A program made the translations under genes and the position numbers. Under the pieces are notes generated by a model. It was not told the DNA's origin. It made no database searches and saw only the letters and a program-made list of their open reading frames with translations. Of a stretch of DNA of 60,393 nucleotides, positions 44,017 to 52,604 are shown piece by piece. Numbering within the stretch: position 1 is the first letter of the stretch; the number at the start of each line of letters is the position of its first letter. Source of the stretch: an uncultured Flavobacteriaceae bacterium (GTDB taxonomy: Bacteria; Bacteroidota; Bacteroidia; Flavobacteriales; Flavobacteriaceae); assembly GCA_947500445.1 (NCBI GenBank), contig CANMSB010000031.1, forward strand, positions 1 to 60,393, in the 5' to 3' direction.

Positions 44017-44960
44017 TTTTCGGAGAGTATCTTAAGGGAAATCAGTCGGTCCTGCTGCAATTGTTTTTGGAGCGCTTCCACCGATTCGAACTTGTGTTCG
44101 TCCCGTAGGCGTTTTACCACTTGTATTTGCAATTGTTGGCCATATAGATCGCGATCAAAATCAAAAAAGTGGATCTCGATCCGTTTTTGGAGCGGCCGAT
44201 TTTCATCTTCCCCCGATACGGTAGGATTGTGCCCAATGTTCATCATACCATTTACCGTAATGCCATTAATGCTGCTGTGTACAAGGTAAACGCCATTTTT
44301 GGGAACCAGTTTATAGGTTTCATCCAAATGTAGGTTCGCTGTGGGAAACGCCAATTGTCGCCCCAATCCCTTTCCTTTTTTTATACTGCCGCTGAGCATA
44401 TAATCATATCCCAGAAAGGTATTTGCCGTAACGATGTCACCATCCAAAAGGGCTTTGCGAATTTTGGTGGAACTTACCGAAACGGCATCGATTTCTTGGG
44501 CGGGAATTTCGGCTACCTCAAAATCCAGTGTCGCGCCAAAGGTTTTGAGGTCATCGATGTTCGCGGTGCGGTTTCTTCCGAAACGATGGTCGTAGCCGAT
44601 AATTATTTTTTTAGTGCGCAATTGGTTTACGAGAACATCCCTTACAAAACTTGTAGCCGATAATCGGGAAAAATCCTTTGTAAACGGATGGATGACCAAT
44701 TGATCTAACCCCATTTCCTCCAAAATCCTGGATTTCTCTGAAATGGTGTTCAGTAGTTTGATATCGCTATCTTTCTGCAACACCATTCTTGGGTGTGGAA
44801 AGAACGTCAGTACGGTCGATCGAAGTCCTTTTTCCTTTGCTTCCGCAATCAATCGCTCCAAAATGGTGCGGTGCCCGATGTGTACGCCGTCAAAGGTACC
44901 GATCGTAATGGCCGTGGGGTGCTTTTCGTCGTATTTTGTAATGCCTTGGACTGTTTTCAC
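44013..44960 (-). CDS. ribF: Bifunctional riboflavin kinase / FAD synthetase
   Basis: 315 residues. The N-terminal FAD synthetase half has GTFDGVHIGHRTILERL (nucleotidyltransferase HIGH-type) and IIGYDHRFGRNR; the C-terminal kinase half has GSIKKGKGLGRQLAFPTANLHLDETYKLVPKNGVY and NIGHNPTVSG (T-x-x-x and E-x-F patterns). Makes FMN and FAD. First gene of the ribF-HTTM unit. Confidence 0.95.
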   Translation of the reverse strand: MKTVQGITKYDEKHPTAITIGTFDGVHIGHRTILERLIAEAKEKGLRSTVLTFFPHPRMVLQKDSDIKLLNTISEKSRILEEMGLDQLVIHPFTKDFSRLSATSFVRDVLVNQLRTKKIIIGYDHRFGRNRTANIDDLKTFGATLDFEVAEIPAQEIDAVSVSSTKIRKALLDGDIVTANTFLGYDYMLSGSIKKGKGLGRQLAFPTANLHLDETYKLVPKNGVYLVHSSINGITVNGMMNIGHNPTVSGEDENRPLQKRIEIHFFDFDRDLYGQQLQIQVVKRLRDEHKFESVEALQKQLQQDRLISLKILSEK

Positions 44961-45013
44961 GTAGCGGTTGATCAGAAAAAAACGTATCTTCGGTATTTGG
45001 TAAAACCCCGTAG

Positions 45014-48000
45014 ATGGCCGCTAAATTACGTCTTGTTTTTTCATTTTCCATATTATTTTTATCCTTTTACGGATTCGCACAGCAGAATTACTGGACGCCC
45101 ACATCTGCGAACGGTAGACAGGCGAAGAAGCTTGTCAGCAGGCTGCAGGTAAAGGGAGGCCGTTATTTCTCCTTGGACCGCCAAGCATTTCGGTCCGAAT
45201 TGGATATTCTTACAAAAAATACGTCTGGTTCCACCATTCTTTATTTTCCCGACGAGGCGGGAAAATTAGTTGCGTTCCGTGTTTCGGAGCATTCTGTAAT
45301 GGCTCCAGAACTTGCACAAAAATATCCTGAGATCCGTTCTTATCGGGGCTATTCCTTAACCAACAAAGCGGACCGTATTCGATTCAGTATTTCACACAAG
45401 GGATTGCAGGGAATGACGACCTACGCGGACGAACGCGCACCAACCTTTATCCAAAAAAGCGGTGATGACCGCTATTTGGCGTATGCCCGGGATTCCTATT
45501 CCCGTGCGGATATCGATTTTGTTTGTGACACTAAAGCAAAGGTACATCGCAATGAAAGGGCCTCGGCCTTACGCCCGGTCGATGGGCAGGTCTTGCGGGA
45601 ATATCGATTGGCCGTATCGGCTACCGGGGAATATACCGAGTATCATGGAGGAAGCGTTTCGGATGCCTTAGCCGCTATAAATGCCACAGTAACGCGGATC
45701 AATGCGCTTTTTGAAACCGATCTGGCGGTACGTTTGGTTTTGGTGGGCAATACCGATTCCGTTATCTATACCGATCCGGATACCGACCCTTATACCGGAA
45801 ATTTGAACAATCAGGCCCAAAGTACCCTTACCCGTGAAATCGGGGAGGCCAATTATGATATCGGCCATTTGTTCAATAATGATCAAAACAATGGAAACGC
45901 CGGTTTCATAGGAGCCATATGCGAAGATGGTTCCAAGGGAAGTGCCTTCTCCTCGGGAACTACGCCCGAAGGGGATATTTTTGATCTGGATTTTGTCGCC
46001 CATGAAATTGGACACCAATTGGGGGCCAACCACACCTGGTCCTTTGAGTCGGAGGGCACACAGGTGCAGGCAGAACCGGGAAGCGGTACTACGATTATGG
46101 GCTATGCGGGAATAACGGGGAATGACAATGTCGCCCTAAACAGCGACGATTATTTCCATTATAATAGTATCGTCCAAATTATTGAAAACTTGGAAACGAA
46201 AAGTTGTGGACAATCGATTCCTTTAACCAACACGCCTCCGGTAATTGCCCCACTATCGGATTATACCATACCAAAAGGGACCGCATTTGTGCTGACCGGG
46301 GAGGCAACGGATGCCGATGCCGGTGATGTGCTTACGTATACTTGGGAACAAATAGACGATGGAGTGGTCACCCAGGGAACGTTCGGTCCTTTGAATCCCA
46401 GCGGTGCAAACTTTAGGTCGTTGCCACCGAGCACCGACCCTACACGTTATTTTCCCAACCTTTCTCGGGTGCTGGCCGGACAATTGACCGAGACGACACC
46501 AAACTTTAACGATGATTGGGAAACGGTTTCGGAAGTGGAACGCGAAATGAATTTTGCCCTTACCGTGCGCGACAATGCTACCGGAGGAGGACAGGTAGGT
46601 GCGGCGCTCAGCGCTATCCAAGTCGTAAACGGGGCAGGGCCTTTTGTGGTTACCTCACAAGAAAGCTCCGATGCGGTTACCGCCGGTGATGTAATGACGG
46701 TTACTTGGGATGTGGCCAATACCGATACCGCACCCGTAAACGTCAGTAGCGTAGACCTTTTGCTTTCCACGGATGGTGGAACTACTTTTTTACCGCTCGC
46801 CGAAGGTGTGCCGAACGATGGTAGCCATGAGGTAGTGGTGCCCGGTTTACCGACTACGGCAGCTCGGATTATGGTAAAGGCCCAAGGGAATATTTTTTAT
46901 GCGGTAAATGCGGTCGATTTTGAAATTGTAACCGCCCCGGTCGTTCTTGCTTTTGAAACACTTTCCTATGAAGTGTGCCAAGGTGACGACCTTAGTTTCG
47001 TATTCGAGTATCAGACCTTCGACGGTTTTTCGGAGGAATCGACCTTTAGTGCTACCGCACCAGCGGGAGCCAACGTCGTTTTTTCTCCGGCCACGGCCAC
47101 GGCGAACAATACCGAGGTCACCGTAACGGTATCCAATACAAACGGCGTAGCCGTAGGTGCCTACGAAATCGTTGTTTCGAGTACCGCAACGGGAAATGTT
47201 AAAGAGGTTCCTTTTGCGCTCGGCGTTTTCGATGATGGTTTTGAGGCCGTTACCTTGCAATCGCCAGCAGATGGCGCGGAGGAGGTGACTTCCGTACAGG
47301 AGTTACAATGGGAAGAGAATAGCGGCTATACCGCCTATGATATAGAAATAGCGACGGATGTGGCCTTTGCCAATATTACGGAAAGCGCTACGGTAACAGA
47401 TAATGTATATCTGCCCTTGGCTTTGGAGAACGACCAACAGTATTTTTGGCGTGTACGGCCAAAAAATGTGTGCGGGGAGGGTACTTTTGGAACTGCTTTT
47501 GGTTTTCGGACCATACCGTTCAATTGTATCACAAAAGAGAGTAGAGACGGTGAATTGCAAATTTCGAGTACGGGCACGCCGACGATTACTTCTACCATAT
47601 CCTTTTTTGAAAACCTTCCGGTGGCCGATATCGACGTTATTTTGGATGTGGACCATACTTTCTTGTCCGATTTGGTCATTACGTTGACTTCCCCTGCGGG
47701 AACTTCGGTTACCATGGTATCCAATTCCTGTGGAGATCTTAAGAATATCGATGCCATTTTTGATAATGATGCGGAGCCTTTTCAATGTGATGGCACTCCT
47801 GCGATTTCCGGACGGGTGAGACCGCTGGGGGGGTTGAGCAGTTTTAACGGGGAATCTATTTTTGGGGATTGGGTACTGACCGTAACCGATACCGCCCCGG
47901 CCGACGGTGGTTTTTTAAGGTCGTTTTCCATGGATGTGTGCGTGGAAGGGGAGTTTAGTCCCGATGCCGATAACGACGGTATTTTTGATGACGACGATCT

Positions 48001-48772
48001 TTGCCCCGATACCCCGGACGGTCAGGAGGTCGATGTCACCGGTTGTCCTGTTTTTAGGCTCGATAACGACGCATTACAGATCTCGGTTATCAGCGAAACA
48101 TGTCGTACCAACAATGACGGAGAGATCATAATAGTACCGGATACCGAACTGGACTATTCCGTAAGTGTTGAAGGAAACGGCGTTTCAATAGCGGATACTT
48201 TTACTACGGTCTTTCGTGCCGGAAGTTTGGATGCCGGCACCTATACCGTTTGTGTTCTTGCTACCGATGGCGATATTAAGTACGAAGAGGCCTGTTCCGA
48301 AGTAGTGGTGACCGAACCGGAGGCACTGAGCGTATCGGCAACATTGGCTATGGACAACAGCGCGGTCATCTTAAATTTTGAAGGGGCGGATAGTTATGAA
48401 GTGTCATTGAACGGTGTGGTAAGGGTAGTAACTGAAGAAACCATACGTTTGGATTTGCAAAAAGGCGTTAATACGGTAAAGGTAAACACTGGCTTGTCGT
48501 GCCAAGGTAGTTATGAAGAGCGGTTTTACTTGTTCGACGATTTGGCGGTCTATCCCAATCCGTTCGTAGATAGGGTGACCGTAAAGGTAGAAGAGGCGGG
48601 AACGTACACCATGGAAGTGTATTCCTTGAACGGTAAGCTGGTACTCAGCGATTCCAAAACGATTCCCGGTACGGAAGCGGTACTGGATGTTTCGGGGCTG
48701 GCTTCGGGAACGTATTTTTTAAAGGTTTTTGGGGAGTCCCAGAACGAAACGGTTAAACTGATCAAGCAATGA
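45014..48772 (+). CDS. T9SS-secreted reprolysin-type metalloprotease with FnIII, P-domain and TSP3 modules
   Basis: 1252 residues. Sec signal (SFSILFLSFYGFAQ), a propeptide-like N-terminal part, then the metzincin site HEIGHQLGANHTW (zinc H-E-x-x-H-x-x-G-x-x-H) in residues about 325-340 with a downstream GYAGI met-turn equivalent region. After it: cadherin/FnIII-like repeats (VFTSQESSDAVTAGDVMTVTWDV, LQWEENSGYTAYDIEIATD), a proprotein-convertase P-domain (PTITSTISFFENLPVADIDVILDVDHTFLSDLVITLTSPAG), a TSP3 calcium repeat (DADNDGIFDDDDLCPDTPDGQ), and a C-terminal type A sorting domain (VYPNPFVDRVTV ... YFLKVFGESQNETVKLIKQ). Released or cell-surface-bound protease. The next gene overlaps its stop. 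Confidence 0.9.
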   Translation: MAAKLRLVFSFSILFLSFYGFAQQNYWTPTSANGRQAKKLVSRLQVKGGRYFSLDRQAFRSELDILTKNTSGSTILYFPDEAGKLVAFRVSEHSVMAPELAQKYPEIRSYRGYSLTNKADRIRFSISHKGLQGMTTYADERAPTFIQKSGDDRYLAYARDSYSRADIDFVCDTKAKVHRNERASALRPVDGQVLREYRLAVSATGEYTEYHGGSVSDALAAINATVTRINALFETDLAVRLVLVGNTDSVIYTDPDTDPYTGNLNNQAQSTLTREIGEANYDIGHLFNNDQNNGNAGFIGAICEDGSKGSAFSSGTTPEGDIFDLDFVAHEIGHQLGANHTWSFESEGTQVQAEPGSGTTIMGYAGITGNDNVALNSDDYFHYNSIVQIIENLETKSCGQSIPLTNTPPVIAPLSDYTIPKGTAFVLTGEATDADAGDVLTYTWEQIDDGVVTQGTFGPLNPSGANFRSLPPSTDPTRYFPNLSRVLAGQLTETTPNFNDDWETVSEVEREMNFALTVRDNATGGGQVGAALSAIQVVNGAGPFVVTSQESSDAVTAGDVMTVTWDVANTDTAPVNVSSVDLLLSTDGGTTFLPLAEGVPNDGSHEVVVPGLPTTAARIMVKAQGNIFYAVNAVDFEIVTAPVVLAFETLSYEVCQGDDLSFVFEYQTFDGFSEESTFSATAPAGANVVFSPATATANNTEVTVTVSNTNGVAVGAYEIVVSSTATGNVKEVPFALGVFDDGFEAVTLQSPADGAEEVTSVQELQWEENSGYTAYDIEIATDVAFANITESATVTDNVYLPLALENDQQYFWRVRPKNVCGEGTFGTAFGFRTIPFNCITKESRDGELQISSTGTPTITSTISFFENLPVADIDVILDVDHTFLSDLVITLTSPAGTSVTMVSNSCGDLKNIDAIFDNDAEPFQCDGTPAISGRVRPLGGLSSFNGESIFGDWVLTVTDTAPADGGFLRSFSMDVCVEGEFSPDADNDGIFDDDDLCPDTPDGQEVDVTGCPVFRLDNDALQISVISETCRTNNDGEIIIVPDTELDYSVSVEGNGVSIADTFTTVFRAGSLDAGTYTVCVLATDGDIKYEEACSEVVVTEPEALSVSATLAMDNSAVILNFEGADSYEVSLNGVVRVVTEETIRLDLQKGVNTVKVNTGLSCQGSYEERFYLFDDLAVYPNPFVDRVTVKVEEAGTYTMEVYSLNGKLVLSDSKTIPGTEAVLDVSGLASGTYFLKVFGESQNETVKLIKQ

Positions 48773-49446
48773 GGTTTTTAGGTGCGATACTAGTGTTGGG
48801 GATGTTTATCATCGGGTGCAAAAAGGATCCTGAACCTCCTGTAGCGGCCCTTTTGGTCGCCCCTGCCAGGAATCAGGAATGTACGCCGATAACCTCTGAA
48901 AGTAATGGTGAAAACGTGGTGCGATTCGTTTGGGAGGCCAGTGCGAACACCGATACCTACCAACTAAGGGTGACCAATTTGGAAACCAATGCCGTGGAGA
49001 CCCGTACCATACCTGAAAATAGTGCTACGGTCACCATAGCACAAGCTGCGCCTTTTTCCTGGTCGGTAACCTCTCGTAACGGAGCGGTTTCTGAAACGGC
49101 AAAAAGTGATACATGGTTTTTTTACAGCCCCGGGGCCCTAACCAGTTATGCCCCGTTCCCTGCAGAGATAATCGCCCCTCCGCCCGGCGGACAGGTTATC
49201 CGCAACGGTGTTGGAGAAGTAAGCCTACAATGGTCCGGACGCGATTTGGACGACGATATCGAAGGATATGAGGTGTATTTTTCGACCTCTGATTCCGAAC
49301 AGGAACTCATCACTTCTCCAACGGCAGGTACTAGCAGTTTTAGCGTTGCCGTAGAAGAAGATATTTTTTATTATTGGCGCATCGTTACCAAGGATAGGGA
49401 AGGGAATACTTCCGATACCGGAGTGTTGAGCTTTAAAGCGCTCTAA
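48769..49446 (+). CDS. Fibronectin-type-III-like lipoprotein
   Basis: 225 residues. Lipobox FIIGC (Cys17) followed by Lys-Lys-Asp, then two FnIII-like beta domains (RFVWEASANTDTYQLRVTN and VSLQWSGRDLDDDIEGYEVYFSTSD ... YYWRIVTKDREGNTSDTGVLSF). The second resembles repeats in the upstream protease. Its ATG overlaps the protease stop (ATGA, 4 bp), so translation is coupled; it may hold or localise the protease at the surface, which is inference. Confidence 0.82.
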   Translation: MRFLGAILVLGMFIIGCKKDPEPPVAALLVAPARNQECTPITSESNGENVVRFVWEASANTDTYQLRVTNLETNAVETRTIPENSATVTIAQAAPFSWSVTSRNGAVSETAKSDTWFFYSPGALTSYAPFPAEIIAPPPGGQVIRNGVGEVSLQWSGRDLDDDIEGYEVYFSTSDSEQELITSPTAGTSSFSVAVEEDIFYYWRIVTKDREGNTSDTGVLSFKAL

Positions 49447-49590
49447 ATAGCTTCTTTAATGTCAATGGTCCATTTTAAGGGGCAATTGGTGTACTATCGA
49501 AAAACGAAAACCGTCTTCCTAAAATTTGCGATAGTGTTTCAAATGTGCCTTATCGTTAGTAGTAGTTTGGTTCCCGAAATGATCTTTGGG

Positions 49591-50157
49591 CTATGTGCCG
49601 TTGAATTGGTTCATGGTAATCGCCGTTCCCGACAATACAAAGGAATGTACCATTTGAATGCTTTTTTCCAACCGTTCCTTTAAATCTACTTGCTCTTGGT
49701 CGCTCCATTTGCCCAGTACGTAGTCTACTTGGCGTCCCTTTCCAAAATCGGCACCGACACCAAAACGTAATCTGTTGTATTTTGAACTTTGTAGCAGTTG
49801 TTGAATATCTTTTAAACCGTTGTGGCCACCGTCACTGCCTTTGGTCTTCATTCGCAAGGTGCCAAAAGGGAGGTGAATGTCGTCCGTTACCACCAACACA
49901 TTTTCAAAGGGAATCTTTTCTTTTTCCATCCAATATTTCAACGCCTTACCGCTCCGGTTCATGTATGTGGATGGCTTAAGGCATAGTACGCTTCTTCCTT
50001 TGATCTTGAATTGCCCGACATCGCCAAGTTTGGCGGTGGTAAAAGTAAATTCGTTCGTCTGTTGTAGCGCATCCAGAATGGTAAAGCCGATGTTATGGCG
50101 TGTATCGACATATTCGGAACCGATGTTGCCAAGGCCTACGATCAAAAACTTTTTCAT
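49591..50157 (-). CDS. pth: Peptidyl-tRNA hydrolase
   Basis: 188 residues from MKKFLIVGLGNIGSEYVDTRHNIGF (ATG 50157; a frame extension to 50220 is unlikely). Catalytic His20-type residue in TRHNIGF, with the KPSTYMNRSGKA, VTDDIHLPFGTLRMKTKGSDGGHNGLKD and RFGVGADF motifs intact. Frees stalled peptidyl-tRNA. It sits downstream of rplY and a strong hairpin, in the common prs-rplY-pth order. Confidence 0.95.
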   Translation of the reverse strand: MKKFLIVGLGNIGSEYVDTRHNIGFTILDALQQTNEFTFTTAKLGDVGQFKIKGRSVLCLKPSTYMNRSGKALKYWMEKEKIPFENVLVVTDDIHLPFGTLRMKTKGSDGGHNGLKDIQQLLQSSKYNRLRFGVGADFGKGRQVDYVLGKWSDQEQVDLKERLEKSIQMVHSFVLSGTAITMNQFNGT

Positions 50158-50244
50158 GGGGTCGGTTTGGTTAAGAAGCGTTGCTTTCGTTTTAAAAAGT
50201 GTTCTAAGGGTGGGCCACATAGGGTAAGGATGAACGGGTTAAAA

Positions 50245-50290
50245 ATACAAAAGCATCCCGAAACCCGAAAAGGTTCGGGCAGGGATGCAA
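50245..50290 (-). terminator. Strong hairpin between rplY and pth
   Basis: GCATCCC at 50253 pairs with GGGATGC at 50282-50288, and inside it CCCGAA pairs with TTCGGG, giving a long interrupted stem; on the minus strand it is followed by TTTTGTATTTTT. It reads as a terminator for rplY, with readthrough or a separate promoter needed for pth. Confidence 0.7.
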
Positions 50291-50316
50291 TTTTGTAAAA
50301 GGTTTTGGTCGCGAGG

Positions 50317-50952
50317 CTATTCTTGGGCTTCGCTTTCCGCAGCCGGAGCTTCCGCTCCCTCTGCACCTTCTTCTCCTTCTTCTTCTTCATCGTCGGTGGC
50401 GATCGCAGTACGTGCAGTTTTAACTTGTACAACTACCGTGGTATCCGGATGTAAAATAGTAAAATCGTCATTGATCAAACTGGCAACGGAAATATTTTGT
50501 CCAATTTTCAATTTGGAGATATCAACGTCAAAGAAATCCGGTAACTTGTCCGGAAGGGCCTTAATGGCCAGTTTTCGTTTTCTGAACAACAATCGCCCAC
50601 CGTTTCGTACTCCGGGGGAGTTTCCGGCCAAAACTACCGGAATGTTCATGGTTACCGCTTTGTCCGGGAACAATTGATAGAAATCGATGTGTAAAATCTT
50701 GTCGGTAACGGGGTGAAACTGAATGTCCTGCATTACAGCATTCACTTTGGTCCCGTTTTCGAGTTCAACCACAACAGTGTGTGCGTTGGGGGTATACACC
50801 AAATCCCTAAAACTTAGTTCGTTCGCTGAAAAGTGTATTGGTTTATCCCCTCCGTATACCACGCAAGGAACCTGTCCAGCATTACGTAGTGCTTTCGCTG
50901 CTTTTTTGCCTACGCTTTCTCTTTCTGATCCTTTAATTGTAATTGACTTCAT
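50317..50952 (-). CDS. rplY: 50S ribosomal protein L25 (Ctc type, with C-terminal domain)
   Basis: 211 residues. The L25 domain ([33 protein letters not shown] ... [21 protein letters not shown]) binds 5S rRNA; a second beta domain ([23 protein letters not shown] ... [19 protein letters not shown]) makes it the Ctc form; and a 25-residue acidic Glu/Ala tail ends it. Standard size for Bacteroidota. Confidence 0.95.
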   Translation of the reverse strand: MKSITIKGSERESVGKKAAKALRNAGQVPCVVYGGDKPIHFSANELSFRDLVYTPNAHTVVVELENGTKVNAVMQDIQFHPVTDKILHIDFYQLFPDKAVTMNIPVVLAGNSPGVRNGGRLLFRKRKLAIKALPDKLPDFFDVDISKLKIGQNISVASLINDDFTILHPDTTVVVQVKTARTAIATDDEEEEGEEGAEGAEAPAAESEAQE

Positions 50953-51005
50953 TATAGCTATTAAGTATTAATATTCTTGAATTTGGTACTTCGCGCAATG
51001 GGAAG

Positions 51006-51947
51006 CTACATTAAAAATTTTGATGCGATCGATGTATTGTGATGTACGCGTTGCATAACATCGGCAAAAAGGTCGGCACAACTAAGCACCTTTACCTTGT
51101 CATTTTCCGTATGTATCGGGATACTATCGGTTACGATCAATTCCGACAACTGTGACTGTCTGATTTTTTCATAGGCATTGCCCGAAAGCAACCCGTGGGT
51201 TGTAATGGCCCTTACGCTCAAAGCTCCGCGCTCCATCATCAGATCGGCGGCCTTGGCAAGCGTTCCGGCGGTATCTACCATATCGTCGACCAAGACAACG
51301 TTTTTGCCCTGAACGTCCCCTATCAGCTCCATATGCGAAATCACATTGGCTTTGGCGCGCTGCTTGTAGCAGATCACCACATCGCTTTCCAAGGCTTTGG
51401 AGTAGGCATAGGCCCTTTTGGAACCTCCCATATCCGGAGAAGCTATGGTTAAATTATCCATATTTAGCGACTTCAAATAGGGAAGAAATAGGGTGGATGC
51501 GAACAGATGGTCGACCGGTTTTTCGAAAAACCCTTGAATTTGGTCTGCATGCAGGTCCATGGTAATAATACGCGTTGCTCCCGCCGCCTCTAGCATTTTG
51601 GCAATTAATTTCGCCGCTATGGGTACACGGGGTTTGTCCTTTCGATCTTGTCTGGCCCATCCAAAATATGGGATTACGGCAGTTATGTGCCGGGCAGATG
51701 CCCTTTTTGCTGCATCCAACATGAGCAACATTTCCATTAAGTTCTCCGAACTTGGATGCGTGGAACCAATAATAAAGATTCGGGCACCGCGTACGGACTC
51801 CTCAAAGGAAGGTTGAAATTCCCCATCACTGTACCTTGAAATATGCACATTGCCCAAGTCGGTTCCGTAAGATTTGGCAATCTTTTCGGCCAAGGCCCTA
51901 CTGTCGGTACAGGCAAAAATCTTGGGTTCCGGTACTTGATATGGCAT
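51006..51947 (-). CDS. prs: Ribose-phosphate pyrophosphokinase
   Basis: 313 residues. Makes PRPP from ribose-5-phosphate and ATP. ATP/metal sites: DGEFQPSFEESVRG, YFGWARQDRK, MDLHADQIQGFF, and the PRPP-binding P-loop VVLVDDMVDTAGT. Co-directional with rplY (53-bp gap) and pth. Confidence 0.96.
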   Translation of the reverse strand: MPYQVPEPKIFACTDSRALAEKIAKSYGTDLGNVHISRYSDGEFQPSFEESVRGARIFIIGSTHPSSENLMEMLLMLDAAKRASARHITAVIPYFGWARQDRKDKPRVPIAAKLIAKMLEAAGATRIITMDLHADQIQGFFEKPVDHLFASTLFLPYLKSLNMDNLTIASPDMGGSKRAYAYSKALESDVVICYKQRAKANVISHMELIGDVQGKNVVLVDDMVDTAGTLAKAADLMMERGALSVRAITTHGLLSGNAYEKIRQSQLSELIVTDSIPIHTENDKVKVLSCADLFADVMQRVHHNTSIASKFLM

Positions 51948-52113
51948 AGTACAATTGTTATTGGTCCAAAAACGGGCCCATTCGTTTAGGAACTACCTGT
52001 TTTCTAAGGAGGTGCAAATTTAAAAATTAATTTCTGTTGCTAAAGGATAATTGTTGTTATTTTTATTCTTTAAACAAAAATATTTTTTAGCTTTGCAGTC
52101 CGAAATAAAAATC

Positions 52114-52245
52114 GTCGAGTAGCAATCCCGAACGCTCGTGAGTTAAATGCTCGGTTAAAAATAGTGAAGTATCATTATGCTCGAGTGGCGGCCCCGAAGC
52201 ATCGGGAGGTAGAGGCTCGGTCAAATATAATTGAAACACCATAAT
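52114..52245. repeat. Tandem remnants of the tRNA-Leu 5' end
   Basis: Two degraded ~66-bp units lie head-to-tail before the intact tRNA. The 5' piece GCTCGAGTGGCGG occurs exactly at 52179 and 52246 and as GTCGAGTAGC at 52114, and each is preceded by the same kind of spacer (GCTCGGTTAAAAATAGTGAA at 52149, GCTCGGTCAAATATAATTGAA at 52215). They lack the anticodon and T arms, so they are not tRNA genes. Confidence 0.6.
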
Positions 52246-52326
52246 GCTCGAGTGGCGGAACTGGTAGACGCGCTGGATTCAAAATCCAGTTCCTTTGGAG
52301 TGTGGGTTCGATTCCCACCTCGAGTA
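52246..52326 (+). tRNA. tRNA-Leu (anticodon CAA)
   Basis: 81 nt. Acceptor arm GCTCGAG pairs with CTCGAGT (G1-U72 wobble), D arm GGCGGAACTGGTAGACGC, anticodon stem CTGGA/TCCAG with loop TTCAAAA giving anticodon CAA (reads UUG), a long variable arm (TTCCTTTGGAGT) typical of type II tRNAs, and T arm GTGGGTTCGATTCCCAC. Discriminator A. CCA is not encoded. Followed by a terminator. Confidence 0.95.
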
Positions 52327-52330
52327 CTTT

Positions 52331-52367
52331 TAAAACCCTGATACGGATTGTGTCAGGGTTTTTTTAT
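52331..52367 (+). terminator. Terminator after tRNA-Leu
   Basis: AAAACCCTGATAC pairs imperfectly with GTGTCAGGGTTTT and ends in a T run, 4 bp beyond the tRNA. Confidence 0.85.
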
Positions 52368-52381
52368 GGAATGCACTATAA

Positions 52382-52564
52382 CTTTTTGAACGGGGTTCTT
52401 ACCGGTATCAGGTAAACGGATCGGATGGATTCCCAGGAAATTTGACGGTTACCGGCAAGAATGTAATCAATAGGCGTAGCTTTAAAGTTCTCATAGTGAA
52501 GCCTTATACAGGAAAGCCTTCAAATAAAAACATCGAATCCATCAGTTTTCGCTATCTTTTGTAA
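52382..52564 (+). pseudogene. Possible remnant of a galactose-mutarotase-like gene
   Basis: One frame reads YRYQVNGSDGFPGNLTVTGK and further to ISFRYLL before a TAA at 52562. The GFPGNLTVT string matches the conserved (D/E)GFPGNL(T/K)V segment of aldose 1-epimerases, but everything upstream and the catalytic His/Glu regions are missing, the frame has no start codon and it ends abruptly. It lies in the 5' region of the LanC-like gene. The identification rests on nine residues; treat as a hint. Confidence 0.3.
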
Positions 52565-52604
52565 GCCCTAACGCACATTCGATTTGGGTGCTTAAATAAA
52601 ATTG

